Origin: Chthoniobacterales bacterium
GTDB taxonomy: Bacteria > Verrucomicrobiota > Verrucomicrobiia > Chthoniobacterales > JACTMZ01
NCBI GenBank assembly: GCA_017853515.1
Contig: JAFMJK010000106.1
Location: forward strand, 1-7,334
Direction of reading: 5' to 3'
Length of the DNA: 7,334 nucleotides
A program made the position numbers and the translations under genes. Position 1 is the first letter of the stretch. Each line of letters starts with the position of its first letter. This document shows, piece by piece, positions 1-5,805 of this stretch. Below the pieces are notes generated by a model. It was not told the DNA's origin. It ran no database searches and saw only the letters and a program-made list of their open reading frames with translations.

Positions 1-1
1 A

Positions 2-337
2 TCAGGCGAGGGCCGCGGCGGCGTCGGCCACGGTTTCGAACACGCTGAACATTTGGTCCAGTCCGGTCGTGCTGAAGAACTCGCTCATCTGCGGGTTGAG
101 GTTCGCGATGGCGAGTTTGCCGCCTCTCATGGCCATGGATTGCGACGGGCGGATGAGCGCGCGGATGCCCACGCTGGCGATGAAATCGACGCCGCCCATG
201 TCGACGATGAGACCTTTCTCGGCTTGATTGGCCGCTTCCATGGCGGCGCTGTGCAGCGCGTCGGCCGTGGCTTGGTTGAGCCTTCCGCTCAGCACGAGCA
301 CGGGAATCCCGCCCTCGTAGCGCGTGGAAATTTCCAT
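2..337 (-). CDS. STAS-domain anti-sigma factor antagonist-like protein (distal of two)
   Basis: A 111-residue cytoplasmic protein that is one STAS domain, the normal size for RsbV/SpoIIAA-type antagonists. Visible STAS features are the N-terminal strand with VLSGRLNQATAD (residues 15-26), the strand LIVDMGGVDFIASVGIR (43-59) and the C-terminal LDQMFSVFETVADAAAAL helix. In this family a serine in the D-S-S/A-G loop is phosphorylated by an RsbW-type kinase and dephosphorylated by a PP2C phosphatase. Here the loop reads I-A-S-V-G, so Ser55 is kept but the preceding Asp/Ser is Ala. The ATG shares its A with the TGA of the upstream STAS gene (TGATG), so translation is probably coupled. The stop codon lies at the window edge and further genes could follow outside. 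It is clearly paralogous in layout to its neighbour. STAS assignment is secure; the partner protein is inferred from the kinase and phosphatase encoded on the other strand. Confidence 0.9.
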   Translation of the reverse strand: MEISTRYEGGIPVLVLSGRLNQATADALHSAAMEAANQAEKGLIVDMGGVDFIASVGIRALIRPSQSMAMRGGKLAIANLNPQMSEFFSTTGLDQMFSVFETVADAAAALA

Positions 338-681
338 CAGGCGCTCTTGGCCGCGGCGACCGCGGCCTCGCGGGTGTCATGCACCGCGTAGGCGGTCATG
401 AATTGTGCGATCTCGAAAAGCTCCTTCACCTGCGGTTGGAAACTGCAGACGGAAAGCGTGCCGCCGTCGCGTCCCATGCGGCGCCCGGCAAGGAAGAATT
501 CGCGGAAGCCCGCGCTGCTGACGTATTCCAAGTCGGTGAGATCAATGACCAGGTGTTTGGCTTTGGTCTCGTCGAGCTTGGCGTTGAGCGCGACTTTGAA
601 ATCGTTGTAAGTCGTCGTGTCGATCCGACCGGCGGGGGAGGCGATGAGGACATCGCCGTCGTTGGCGAACGTGCATTGCAT
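337..681 (-). CDS. STAS-domain anti-sigma factor antagonist-like protein (proximal of two)
   Basis: A 114-residue single STAS domain, with no signal peptide or membrane segment. It opens with a strand-turn ending GRIDTTTYNDFK (18-29), followed by HLVIDLTDLEYVSSAGFREF (43-62), the antagonist loop. By alignment with SpoIIAA, Ser56 in S-S-A-G is the likely phosphorylation site. The end is an alanine-rich helix (105-114). I chose the ATG at 681 because the protein then starts directly at the first STAS strand. The frame stays open further upstream, and an ATG at 741 preceded by AGGGGG is possible, adding 20 residues rich in Arg and Pro that look unlike STAS. No Shine-Dalgarno is visible before 681. 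The gene is divergent from the kinase operon and overlaps the next STAS gene by one base, so the two form a small operon. It probably feeds the same RsbW-like kinase, but this is inference. Confidence 0.88.
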   Translation of the reverse strand: MQCTFANDGDVLIASPAGRIDTTTYNDFKVALNAKLDETKAKHLVIDLTDLEYVSSAGFREFFLAGRRMGRDGGTLSVCSFQPQVKELFEIAQFMTAYAVHDTREAAVAAAKSA

Positions 682-780
682 AGGGGGGCGAGGGTGCTCC
701 CGTTCGTCCCGCCCGGCAAGGCTTTTCCTCCGCAAAGGCATTGCCCCCTGCGGTCCGCGCTGGGATAGTAGGGACTTCTC
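682..780. promoter_or_regulatory. Divergent intergenic region, presumed two-way promoter
   Basis: These 99 bp separate the STAS pair (minus) from the kinase operon (plus), so promoters for both directions should lie here or inside the gene ends. An imperfect inverted repeat (GGCAAGGCT at 715-723, GGCATTGCC at 737-745) is a possible operator or hairpin. A plus-strand TTGCCC (741-746) and GATAGT (764-769) are 17 bp apart, but they would start transcription about 5 bases before the ATG at 781, so I do not trust them. AGGGA at 770-774 is a modest Shine-Dalgarno for the kinase. The regulatory role rests on position alone. Confidence 0.4.
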
Positions 781-3558
781 ATGCGGCGCTTTTTCGGCCT
801 CAACACGCTCGCCGGGCAGCTCACCCTTTGGATGGTTCTGACCGTCGGTGCCATCATGACGGCGCTCATTCTGTTCGCCTACCGATCGGCGCGCACCCAA
901 CTCATCGAGCAGACCAAACAGAGCGCGATGGCCGAGGTCAATTTCCATGCGGAGGAAATCGACGCGCGTGTGGGGCGCGTTGCGGCTCTGGTCACCGCCA
1001 TGGCTGTCGTCCAAAGCGAGCGCGGGTCCGAGCCGCCGGCCGACATCCTCGACGAGTTGCGACGCACCATCGAGAGCTTCCCGCCCTCGGAAGTCTTCGG
1101 TGTCTACTACGCCTTCGATAACCGCCCTTACACCGATCCGATGGCCATGCCGTGGATCGACCGGAAAAATTACCCGCGGCCCACCATCGTGCAATACGAC
1201 ATCCACGCCGAGGGTCCGGGCACCGAGTGGTATTTCGGCCCGAAGAAAGCGGGGAAGCTTTGCCTCACCGAACCTTACTTCGACGAAGGTGGTTCCGAAA
1301 TCACCATGTTGAGCGTGAACGCGCCGCTCGTCGGCGAAGGCGGGCGGTTTCACGGCGTTTCGGGTGTGGACATCTCGCTCGAGGAAATGCGCGACTTGGT
1401 CAAAAAGATCGACATCGCGATGGAAGGCGAGGACGCGAAGCACGAGTCGGATTACGCGTATCTCGTAAGCCCCAAGGGGAAAATCATCGCGCACCCCAAT
1501 CCCGCCTTCATGATCGGCAAAGGCAACGCGGGGATCGACCTCGCCACTTTGCCCGGGGGCGCCGCGATCTCGGCGCAGTCCGAGGGCTCGGTCACGTTCC
1601 GCGACGAGCAAGGGTCCGAGCGGATCGCCTATTGGACCACCGCGCCTTTGACCGGATGGAAGGTCGTGCTCGACGTGCCGTATTCGACGCTGCTCATGCC
1701 TGTGCGCGCTCTCGCCTGGCGGCTGGGCACGGTCGGCGGCGTGGGGCTGCTCTTTCTCTTCGGTGTTGTCGCTCTTGTCGCGCGTCGCGTGGCTGCGCCG
1801 CTCGGGCAATTGACCCACGCCGCGGCCGAACTCGAAGCCGGACAACTGGATCGGGAAAAACTGTCGCCGCTCCTGCGCCGCGGGGACGAAGTCGGCGACC
1901 TCGGGCGCGGCTTCACGCGCATGGCCGACGAAATCCGCAAACGCGAGGAGAGCCTCGCCATCTGGAACGCCAATCTCGAGAAGACCGTGGCCGAGCGCAC
2001 GGCCGAGTTGAAGACCGCCGTCGAGGACGCCGAAGAAGCGCGCGAGCAGGCCCAGGAGGCGAGCAAGACGAAGAGCGCGTTCCTTGCCAACATGAGCCAC
2101 GAACTGCGCACGCCGATGAACGCCATCATCGGCTACAGCGAAATGCTTCTCGAGGAAGCGGAAGACACCGGCGAAAAATGGATGGAGCCGGACCTCAAGA
2201 AAATCCTCTCCTCGGCCAAGCATCTTCTCCAATTGATCAATGACATCCTCGACCTCTCGAAGATCGAGGCCGGGCGCATGACTGTTTTTCTCGAGCCGGT
2301 CGATGTTGCCCAGACCGCCAAGGACGTCGCCGCCACCGTGGAACCGCTCGTGGCCAAAAACGCCAACACCTTCGAGTTGAAGTGCCCGCCCGATGCCGGT
2401 TCGATTCGCACCGACCTGACCAAACTGCGCCAGACGCTCTTCAACCTGCTGAGCAATGCCAGCAAGTTCACCGAGAAGGGGAAGATCACGCTCGAGATCA
2501 AACGCCGCGCCGACGGGATGGTGTCATTCGCCGTGACCGACACCGGCATCGGCATGACGCCGGAACAACTGGGCAAACTTTTCGGCGAGTTCGTCCAAGC
2601 CGACGCATCGACCACGCGCAAATACGGCGGGACGGGCCTCGGCCTGGCCATCAGCCGCAAATTCTGTCGCCTGCTCGGCGGTGACATCACGGTGGAAAGC
2701 GCACCGGGCAAGGGCAGCACTTTCACCGCCATCCTTCCGGTCGAAGCGAAAGAGCCCGCGCCGGAAAGCGACACGCCGGAAAAAACCGAACCGGCTGCCG
2801 AATCGGCGCCCGCGAAGGAAGGCGCTCGCGGAAGTTTGCTCGTTATCGACGACGACCCCGCCTCGCGCGAACTGCTCACGCGCATGCTCGAGAAGGAAGG
2901 CTACGCGGTGCGCCTTGCCGCCAACGGTCCGGATGGCATCGCTTCGGCCAAGCAGAACAAACCCGATCTCATCACGCTCGATGTCATGATGCCCAGCATG
3001 GACGGTTGGGCGGTCCTTTCCGCGCTGAAATCCGACCCTGCCACCGCCGACGTGCCCGTGGTCATGCTCACCATGGTGGAGGACCGTCCGATGGGATTCG
3101 CCCTGGGCGCGAACGAATATCTGACCAAGCCCGTGCAAAAATCCCGCGTGCTCGAAGCGGTCTCGCGATGCGTCGCGCGCAAATCGGACGACATCCTCGT
3201 CGTCGAGGACGACCCGATGGCCGCCGACATCGTCATGCGCACGGTGCAGGGGGACGGTCGCAAATGCCGTCACGCGCGCAACGGCCGCGAGGCGCTCGCG
3301 CTCATCCACCAATCGCGCCCGGCGCTGGTCATCCTCGATTTGATGATGCCGGAAATGGACGGATTCACTTTTCTCGATGCACTGCGGATGGAAGGTCCAG
3401 ACTTTGCCTCTATCCCGGTGGTCGTGCTCAGCGCCAAAGATCTCACGATGTCCGAGCAGGAACAGCTTGCCGGACGCGTCATGGAGACCTTGCGCAAAGG
3501 GGCGGGCCAACGGGAGAATCTGCTGGAAGTCATCCACCGACAACTCAACCCTGCCTGA
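781..3558 (+). CDS. Hybrid sensor histidine kinase (dCache-like, HAMP, HisKA, HATPase, two receivers)
   Basis: A 925-residue inner-membrane kinase. Order: transmembrane helix about 11-34; periplasmic dCache-like sensor about 40-300 (TEWYFGP at 148-154, EPYFDEGG, and GVSGVDIS ending at 199, all typical Cache strands); second membrane helix about 311-334; HAMP about 335-390; signalling coiled coil about 390-430; HisKA with the phospho-acceptor His440 in SHELRTPMN; HATPase with N-box Asn555/Asn559, DTGIGM from Asp587 and GGTGLGLA at 616-623. An acidic, Pro/Ala-rich linker (about 655-684) leads to receiver 1 (acidic triad 690-692, phospho-acceptor Asp734, Lys783) and receiver 2 (Asp810/811, Asp853, Ser884, Lys906). 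Every catalytic residue I looked for is present, so it should autophosphorylate and pass phosphate to its own or other receivers. No HPt domain is present. The ATG at 781 places the first helix normally and has AGGGA six bases upstream. The ligand is unknown. It is first in the plus-strand operon and ends three bases before the next gene. Confidence 0.95.
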   Translation: MRRFFGLNTLAGQLTLWMVLTVGAIMTALILFAYRSARTQLIEQTKQSAMAEVNFHAEEIDARVGRVAALVTAMAVVQSERGSEPPADILDELRRTIESFPPSEVFGVYYAFDNRPYTDPMAMPWIDRKNYPRPTIVQYDIHAEGPGTEWYFGPKKAGKLCLTEPYFDEGGSEITMLSVNAPLVGEGGRFHGVSGVDISLEEMRDLVKKIDIAMEGEDAKHESDYAYLVSPKGKIIAHPNPAFMIGKGNAGIDLATLPGGAAISAQSEGSVTFRDEQGSERIAYWTTAPLTGWKVVLDVPYSTLLMPVRALAWRLGTVGGVGLLFLFGVVALVARRVAAPLGQLTHAAAELEAGQLDREKLSPLLRRGDEVGDLGRGFTRMADEIRKREESLAIWNANLEKTVAERTAELKTAVEDAEEAREQAQEASKTKSAFLANMSHELRTPMNAIIGYSEMLLEEAEDTGEKWMEPDLKKILSSAKHLLQLINDILDLSKIEAGRMTVFLEPVDVAQTAKDVAATVEPLVAKNANTFELKCPPDAGSIRTDLTKLRQTLFNLLSNASKFTEKGKITLEIKRRADGMVSFAVTDTGIGMTPEQLGKLFGEFVQADASTTRKYGGTGLGLAISRKFCRLLGGDITVESAPGKGSTFTAILPVEAKEPAPESDTPEKTEPAAESAPAKEGARGSLLVIDDDPASRELLTRMLEKEGYAVRLAANGPDGIASAKQNKPDLITLDVMMPSMDGWAVLSALKSDPATADVPVVMLTMVEDRPMGFALGANEYLTKPVQKSRVLEAVSRCVARKSDDILVVEDDPMAADIVMRTVQGDGRKCRHARNGREALALIHQSRPALVILDLMMPEMDGFTFLDALRMEGPDFASIPVVVLSAKDLTMSEQEQLAGRVMETLRKGAGQRENLLEVIHRQLNPA

Positions 3559-3561
3559 CCC

Positions 3562-3930
3562 ATGCCGAAAATCCTCATCGTCGAAGACAACGAAATGAAT
3601 CGCGACATGCTTTCCCGCCGCCTCGAAAGGCGCGGGTTCGCCATCGCCATGGCCGTGGATGGACAGCAGGGCGTCGATATGGCGCGCAGCGAGATGCCCG
3701 ACCTCATCCTCATGGACATGAGCCTGCCGGTCATGGATGGCTGGACGGCCACGCAAACCATCAAAGCCGATGCGGATTTGGCCAAAATCCCCGTGATCGC
3801 GCTGACCGCGCACGCCATGGCGGGCGACCGGGAGAAGGCGATGGCCGCGGGGTGCGACGACTACGACACCAAACCCATCGAGTTGCCGCGACTGCTCGAA
3901 AAAATCGGAAAGTTCCTCCCGGATGTCTGA
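3562..3930 (+). CDS. Stand-alone response regulator receiver protein (CheY/DivK-like)
   Basis: A 122-residue protein that is only a receiver domain, with no DNA-binding or enzymatic output. The acidic pocket is Glu8/Asp9, the phospho-acceptor is Asp52 in LILMDMSLPVMDG, the switch threonine is Thr82 (ALTAHA), the switch aromatic is Tyr101 and the conserved lysine is Lys104 in DTKP. All are intact, so it should be phosphorylatable. The ALTAHAMAGDREKAMAAG stretch is typical of DivK-like receivers associated with hybrid kinases. Such proteins act as phosphate shuttles or as allosteric partners of kinases and phosphatases. It sits three bases after the hybrid kinase, and its end overlaps the phosphatase gene by 8 bases, suggesting that it carries phosphate between these two proteins (inference). 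No clear Shine-Dalgarno is visible; translation is probably coupled to the kinase. Confidence 0.94.
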   Translation: MPKILIVEDNEMNRDMLSRRLERRGFAIAMAVDGQQGVDMARSEMPDLILMDMSLPVMDGWTATQTIKADADLAKIPVIALTAHAMAGDREKAMAAGCDDYDTKPIELPRLLEKIGKFLPDV

Positions 3931-5395
3931 TCCCGCCGCAACCGGCGACGAGGCGGTGGCCGCTTTGCGCCACGATCTTCGCACGCCGATCAACCAGATC
4001 ATCGGGTATTCCGAACTCGTCGCCGAGGATCTCGAGGGCGACGAGCACGCGCGTACGCGCGAGGATCTGGAAAAAATCGGGCGCGCCGCGCGCGGGTTGG
4101 CCGACCTGATCACGAAGGAAATCCAACCGGGGCGCATTGCTCTCGTGGGGGAAGGTAGGGACGTGCGGCCTCGCGCGTCCGAGCCGGAAGAAAGCGGACC
4201 GGCGGGCCGCTCGTCCCTACCGCAAGAAGACGTGGTCACCCCGGCCGCCGTGACGGCCAAAATCCTCATCGTCGACGACCAGGAGGAAAACTGCACGGTG
4301 CTGCAGCGCCGTCTGGAGAAGGAGGGTCACACCTGCGCGGCGGTTTACGACGGTGCCACGGCGCTCGAGCGCTTGGTCGCGGAGGATTTCGACCTCGTGC
4401 TGCTCGACATCATGATGCCGGGAATCGACGGACGCGAGGTGCTGCGGCGGATCAAGACGGACGAAAAACTGCGGCATATTCCGGTCATCATGATCTCCGC
4501 CCTCGACCAGATCGAAAGCGTGGTGGCGTGCATCGAGCAAGGGGCGGAGGATTACCTGCCCAAACCTTTCAATCCCGTCCTGCTGCGCGCCCGCATCGGG
4601 GCTTCGCTCGACCGCAAGCGGTTGCGCGACGCGGAGCAAGCCGCCTACATGGCGCTGAAAGAGAGCCAGGAAAAACTGGCGGACGAACTCTCCGAGGCCG
4701 CCGCCTATGTGCAGAGCGTGCTGCCCGATCCCATCGGGGAACCGCCGGTCAGCGCATCGTGGCAGTTCTTGCCCTCTTCCTCGCTCGGCGGCGATGCTTT
4801 CGGCTACGGACCGGAACGCGACGGAAATTTCGGCATTTGTTTGCTCGATGTCTGCGGACACGGCGTCGGTGCGGCTTTGCTTTCCATCAGTGTGCTCAAT
4901 GTCATCCGCGCCGAGACATTGCCGGGTGTGAATTTTTCCGACCCGGCCGACGTTCTCGGGGGACTGAACAGCGCGTTTCCCATGGAGAAGCACGGCGAGA
5001 TGTTTTTCACCGCGTGGTGCGGGACCTACAACCCCGCGACCCGGCGCATGCGCTTCGCCGCGGGCGGGCATCCCCCGGCCATCATGCTGAGCCCCGACGG
5101 CTCGACCACCGTTCTCGCCGCGAAGGGCCCGGTCATCGGCGCGATGCCGGGCGTGACGTTCAAATCGGGCGAGACGGAGATTCCGCCGGGTGCGCGCCTT
5201 TTCGTTTTCAGCGACGGGGCCTACGAAATCCAGCAGCACGACGGATCGATCATGACGCACGACGATCTGCGCGGTCTGCTGGCGCGCGCGCCGAAGGAAA
5301 ACGCGCCGGCTTGGGTCATCGAGCAACTGCGCGCCATCAACAGCCAACCGGTGTTCGACGACGATGTCTCGCTCGTCGAACTGTGCTTCTCGTGA
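3923..5395 (+). CDS. HisKA-receiver-PP2C (SpoIIE/RsbU-type) serine phosphatase
   Basis: A 490-residue cytoplasmic protein. Residues 10-65 are a HisKA helical hairpin with His17 in RHDLRTPINQIIGYSE, but no HATPase domain follows. Residues 78-100 (GRD...SLP) are encoded by a palindromic repeat and form the linker. Residues 112-230 are a receiver (Asp118/119, phospho-acceptor Asp162 in LLDIMMPGIDG, Lys214 in LPKPF). A helical coiled segment (about 232-264) leads to a PP2C domain (about 278-488) with metal-binding aspartates visible at GGDAFG (Asp291), LLDVCGHG (Asp309), FSDGAYE (Asp431) and DDDVSLV (Asp480/481), plus GGHPPA. RsbU-type phosphatases dephosphorylate STAS antagonists, so the three STAS proteins in this window are the obvious candidate substrates. 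Receiver phosphorylation probably controls activity, as in other receiver-PP2C proteins. The ATG lies inside the preceding gene (8-base overlap), and the stop overlaps the next GTG. Confidence 0.94.
   Translation: MSDPAATGDEAVAALRHDLRTPINQIIGYSELVAEDLEGDEHARTREDLEKIGRAARGLADLITKEIQPGRIALVGEGRDVRPRASEPEESGPAGRSSLPQEDVVTPAAVTAKILIVDDQEENCTVLQRRLEKEGHTCAAVYDGATALERLVAEDFDLVLLDIMMPGIDGREVLRRIKTDEKLRHIPVIMISALDQIESVVACIEQGAEDYLPKPFNPVLLRARIGASLDRKRLRDAEQAAYMALKESQEKLADELSEAAAYVQSVLPDPIGEPPVSASWQFLPSSSLGGDAFGYGPERDGNFGICLLDVCGHGVGAALLSISVLNVIRAETLPGVNFSDPADVLGGLNSAFPMEKHGEMFFTAWCGTYNPATRRMRFAAGGHPPAIMLSPDGSTTVLAAKGPVIGAMPGVTFKSGETEIPPGARLFVFSDGAYEIQQHDGSIMTHDDLRGLLARAPKENAPAWVIEQLRAINSQPVFDDDVSLVELCFS
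4154..4221 (-). repeat. Palindromic repeat copy A, inside the phosphatase coding sequence
   Basis: A 68-bp imperfect inverted repeat. The outer arms GGTAGGGACG (4154-4163) and CGTCCCTACC (4212-4221) are perfect complements. Inner pairing continues through GCGGCC and GTCCG with short mismatches, leaving a purine-rich loop of about 13 bases (4182-4194). Read on the minus strand, it matches the core of the downstream element at 7155-7220: the left arms agree at 23 of 27 positions, the right arms at 24 of 27 with one gap, and both have a pyrimidine-rich loop. The minus strand is given for that reason. The first base coincides with a codon boundary, and the copy encodes residues 78-100 of the phosphatase. 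No target-site duplication is evident. It looks like a REP/MITE-type element fixed in frame. Confidence 0.82.
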
Positions 5396-5805
5396 AAACG
5401 TCCGCCGATTTTGTCTCCGACCGCTCCGAGTTGGAAAAGCTCGAGGGTTTCACCGCGGACTTCGCGCTGAAAGCCGGGTTGTCCGACAAAGACCTCTTCG
5501 CGCTGCAGATCATCGTGGAGGAGTTGGTCACCAACGTCATCGACTACGGCGGCGTGGCCGCCGGCGAGCACGCGGTGCGCGTGGATCTGTCCGCGGAGGG
5601 CGGCGAACTCCTCATCCGGCTCACCGACCGGGGTGCGGAATACAATCCGCTCCTGCGCGAAGATCCGGACACCACCTTGCCCGCCGAACAAAGGCCGATC
5701 GGCGGACTCGGTGTGCACTTTTGCAAGAAGCTGACCGATGCGCAGGAATACGCGCGCGCCGACGGTTGCAACGTGCTCACGTTGAGGAAAAAACTGTCCG
5801 CGTGA
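5392..5805 (+). CDS. RsbW-like anti-sigma factor/serine kinase (HATPase_c_2 type)
   Basis: A 137-residue single GHKL ATPase domain, the usual size for RsbW/SpoIIAB-like proteins. The N-box is IIVEELVTNVIDYGG with Glu44 and Asn48. The G1 box is TDRGAEYNP (78-86), the D-x-G-x-x-(F/Y)-x-P form common in Gram-negative partner-switch kinases. The G2 region is GGLGVHFCKKLTD (104-116), followed by the typical EYARADGCNVLTLRKKL ending. Such proteins phosphorylate a STAS antagonist on serine and sequester a target (often a sigma factor) when the antagonist is phosphorylated. The GTG start at 5392 is inside the TGA of the phosphatase gene (GTGA overlap). The frame runs open far upstream, but that part is antisense-like noise over the PP2C domain, and homology begins just after this GTG. 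No separate Shine-Dalgarno is visible, so translation is likely coupled. It sits between its presumed opposing phosphatase and a STAS protein. Confidence 0.92.
   Translation: MKTSADFVSDRSELEKLEGFTADFALKAGLSDKDLFALQIIVEELVTNVIDYGGVAAGEHAVRVDLSAEGGELLIRLTDRGAEYNPLLREDPDTTLPAEQRPIGGLGVHFCKKLTDAQEYARADGCNVLTLRKKLSA

Noticed and set aside
761..780. AGTAGGGAC just before the kinase start, resembling the GGTAGGGAC arm of the repeat
   Set aside because: No complementary arm lies at the right distance and the match is only nine bases; more likely a chance similarity around a weak Shine-Dalgarno.
682..2232. Long minus-strand open frame continuing upstream of the proximal STAS gene
   Set aside because: It lies opposite the hybrid kinase, whose plus-strand frame carries all the expected domains. 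The minus-strand protein is Arg/His/Gly-rich without domains, as expected for a GC-rich shadow frame.
4048..4061. Perfect 14-bp palindrome CGCGCGTACGCGCG inside the HisKA coding region
   Set aside because: Alternating CG in GC-rich coding DNA produces such palindromes easily; no second copy or regulatory context seen.
2524..4296. Minus-strand open frame of about 590 codons
   Set aside because: It overlaps the kinase, receiver and phosphatase genes in antisense, is His/Arg-rich and has no recognisable fold; explained by high GC and low stop-codon frequency.
4217..5347. Minus-strand open frame of about 376 codons opposite the PP2C domain
   Set aside because: Composition is typical of antisense translation and the PP2C frame on the plus strand has conserved metal-binding motifs.
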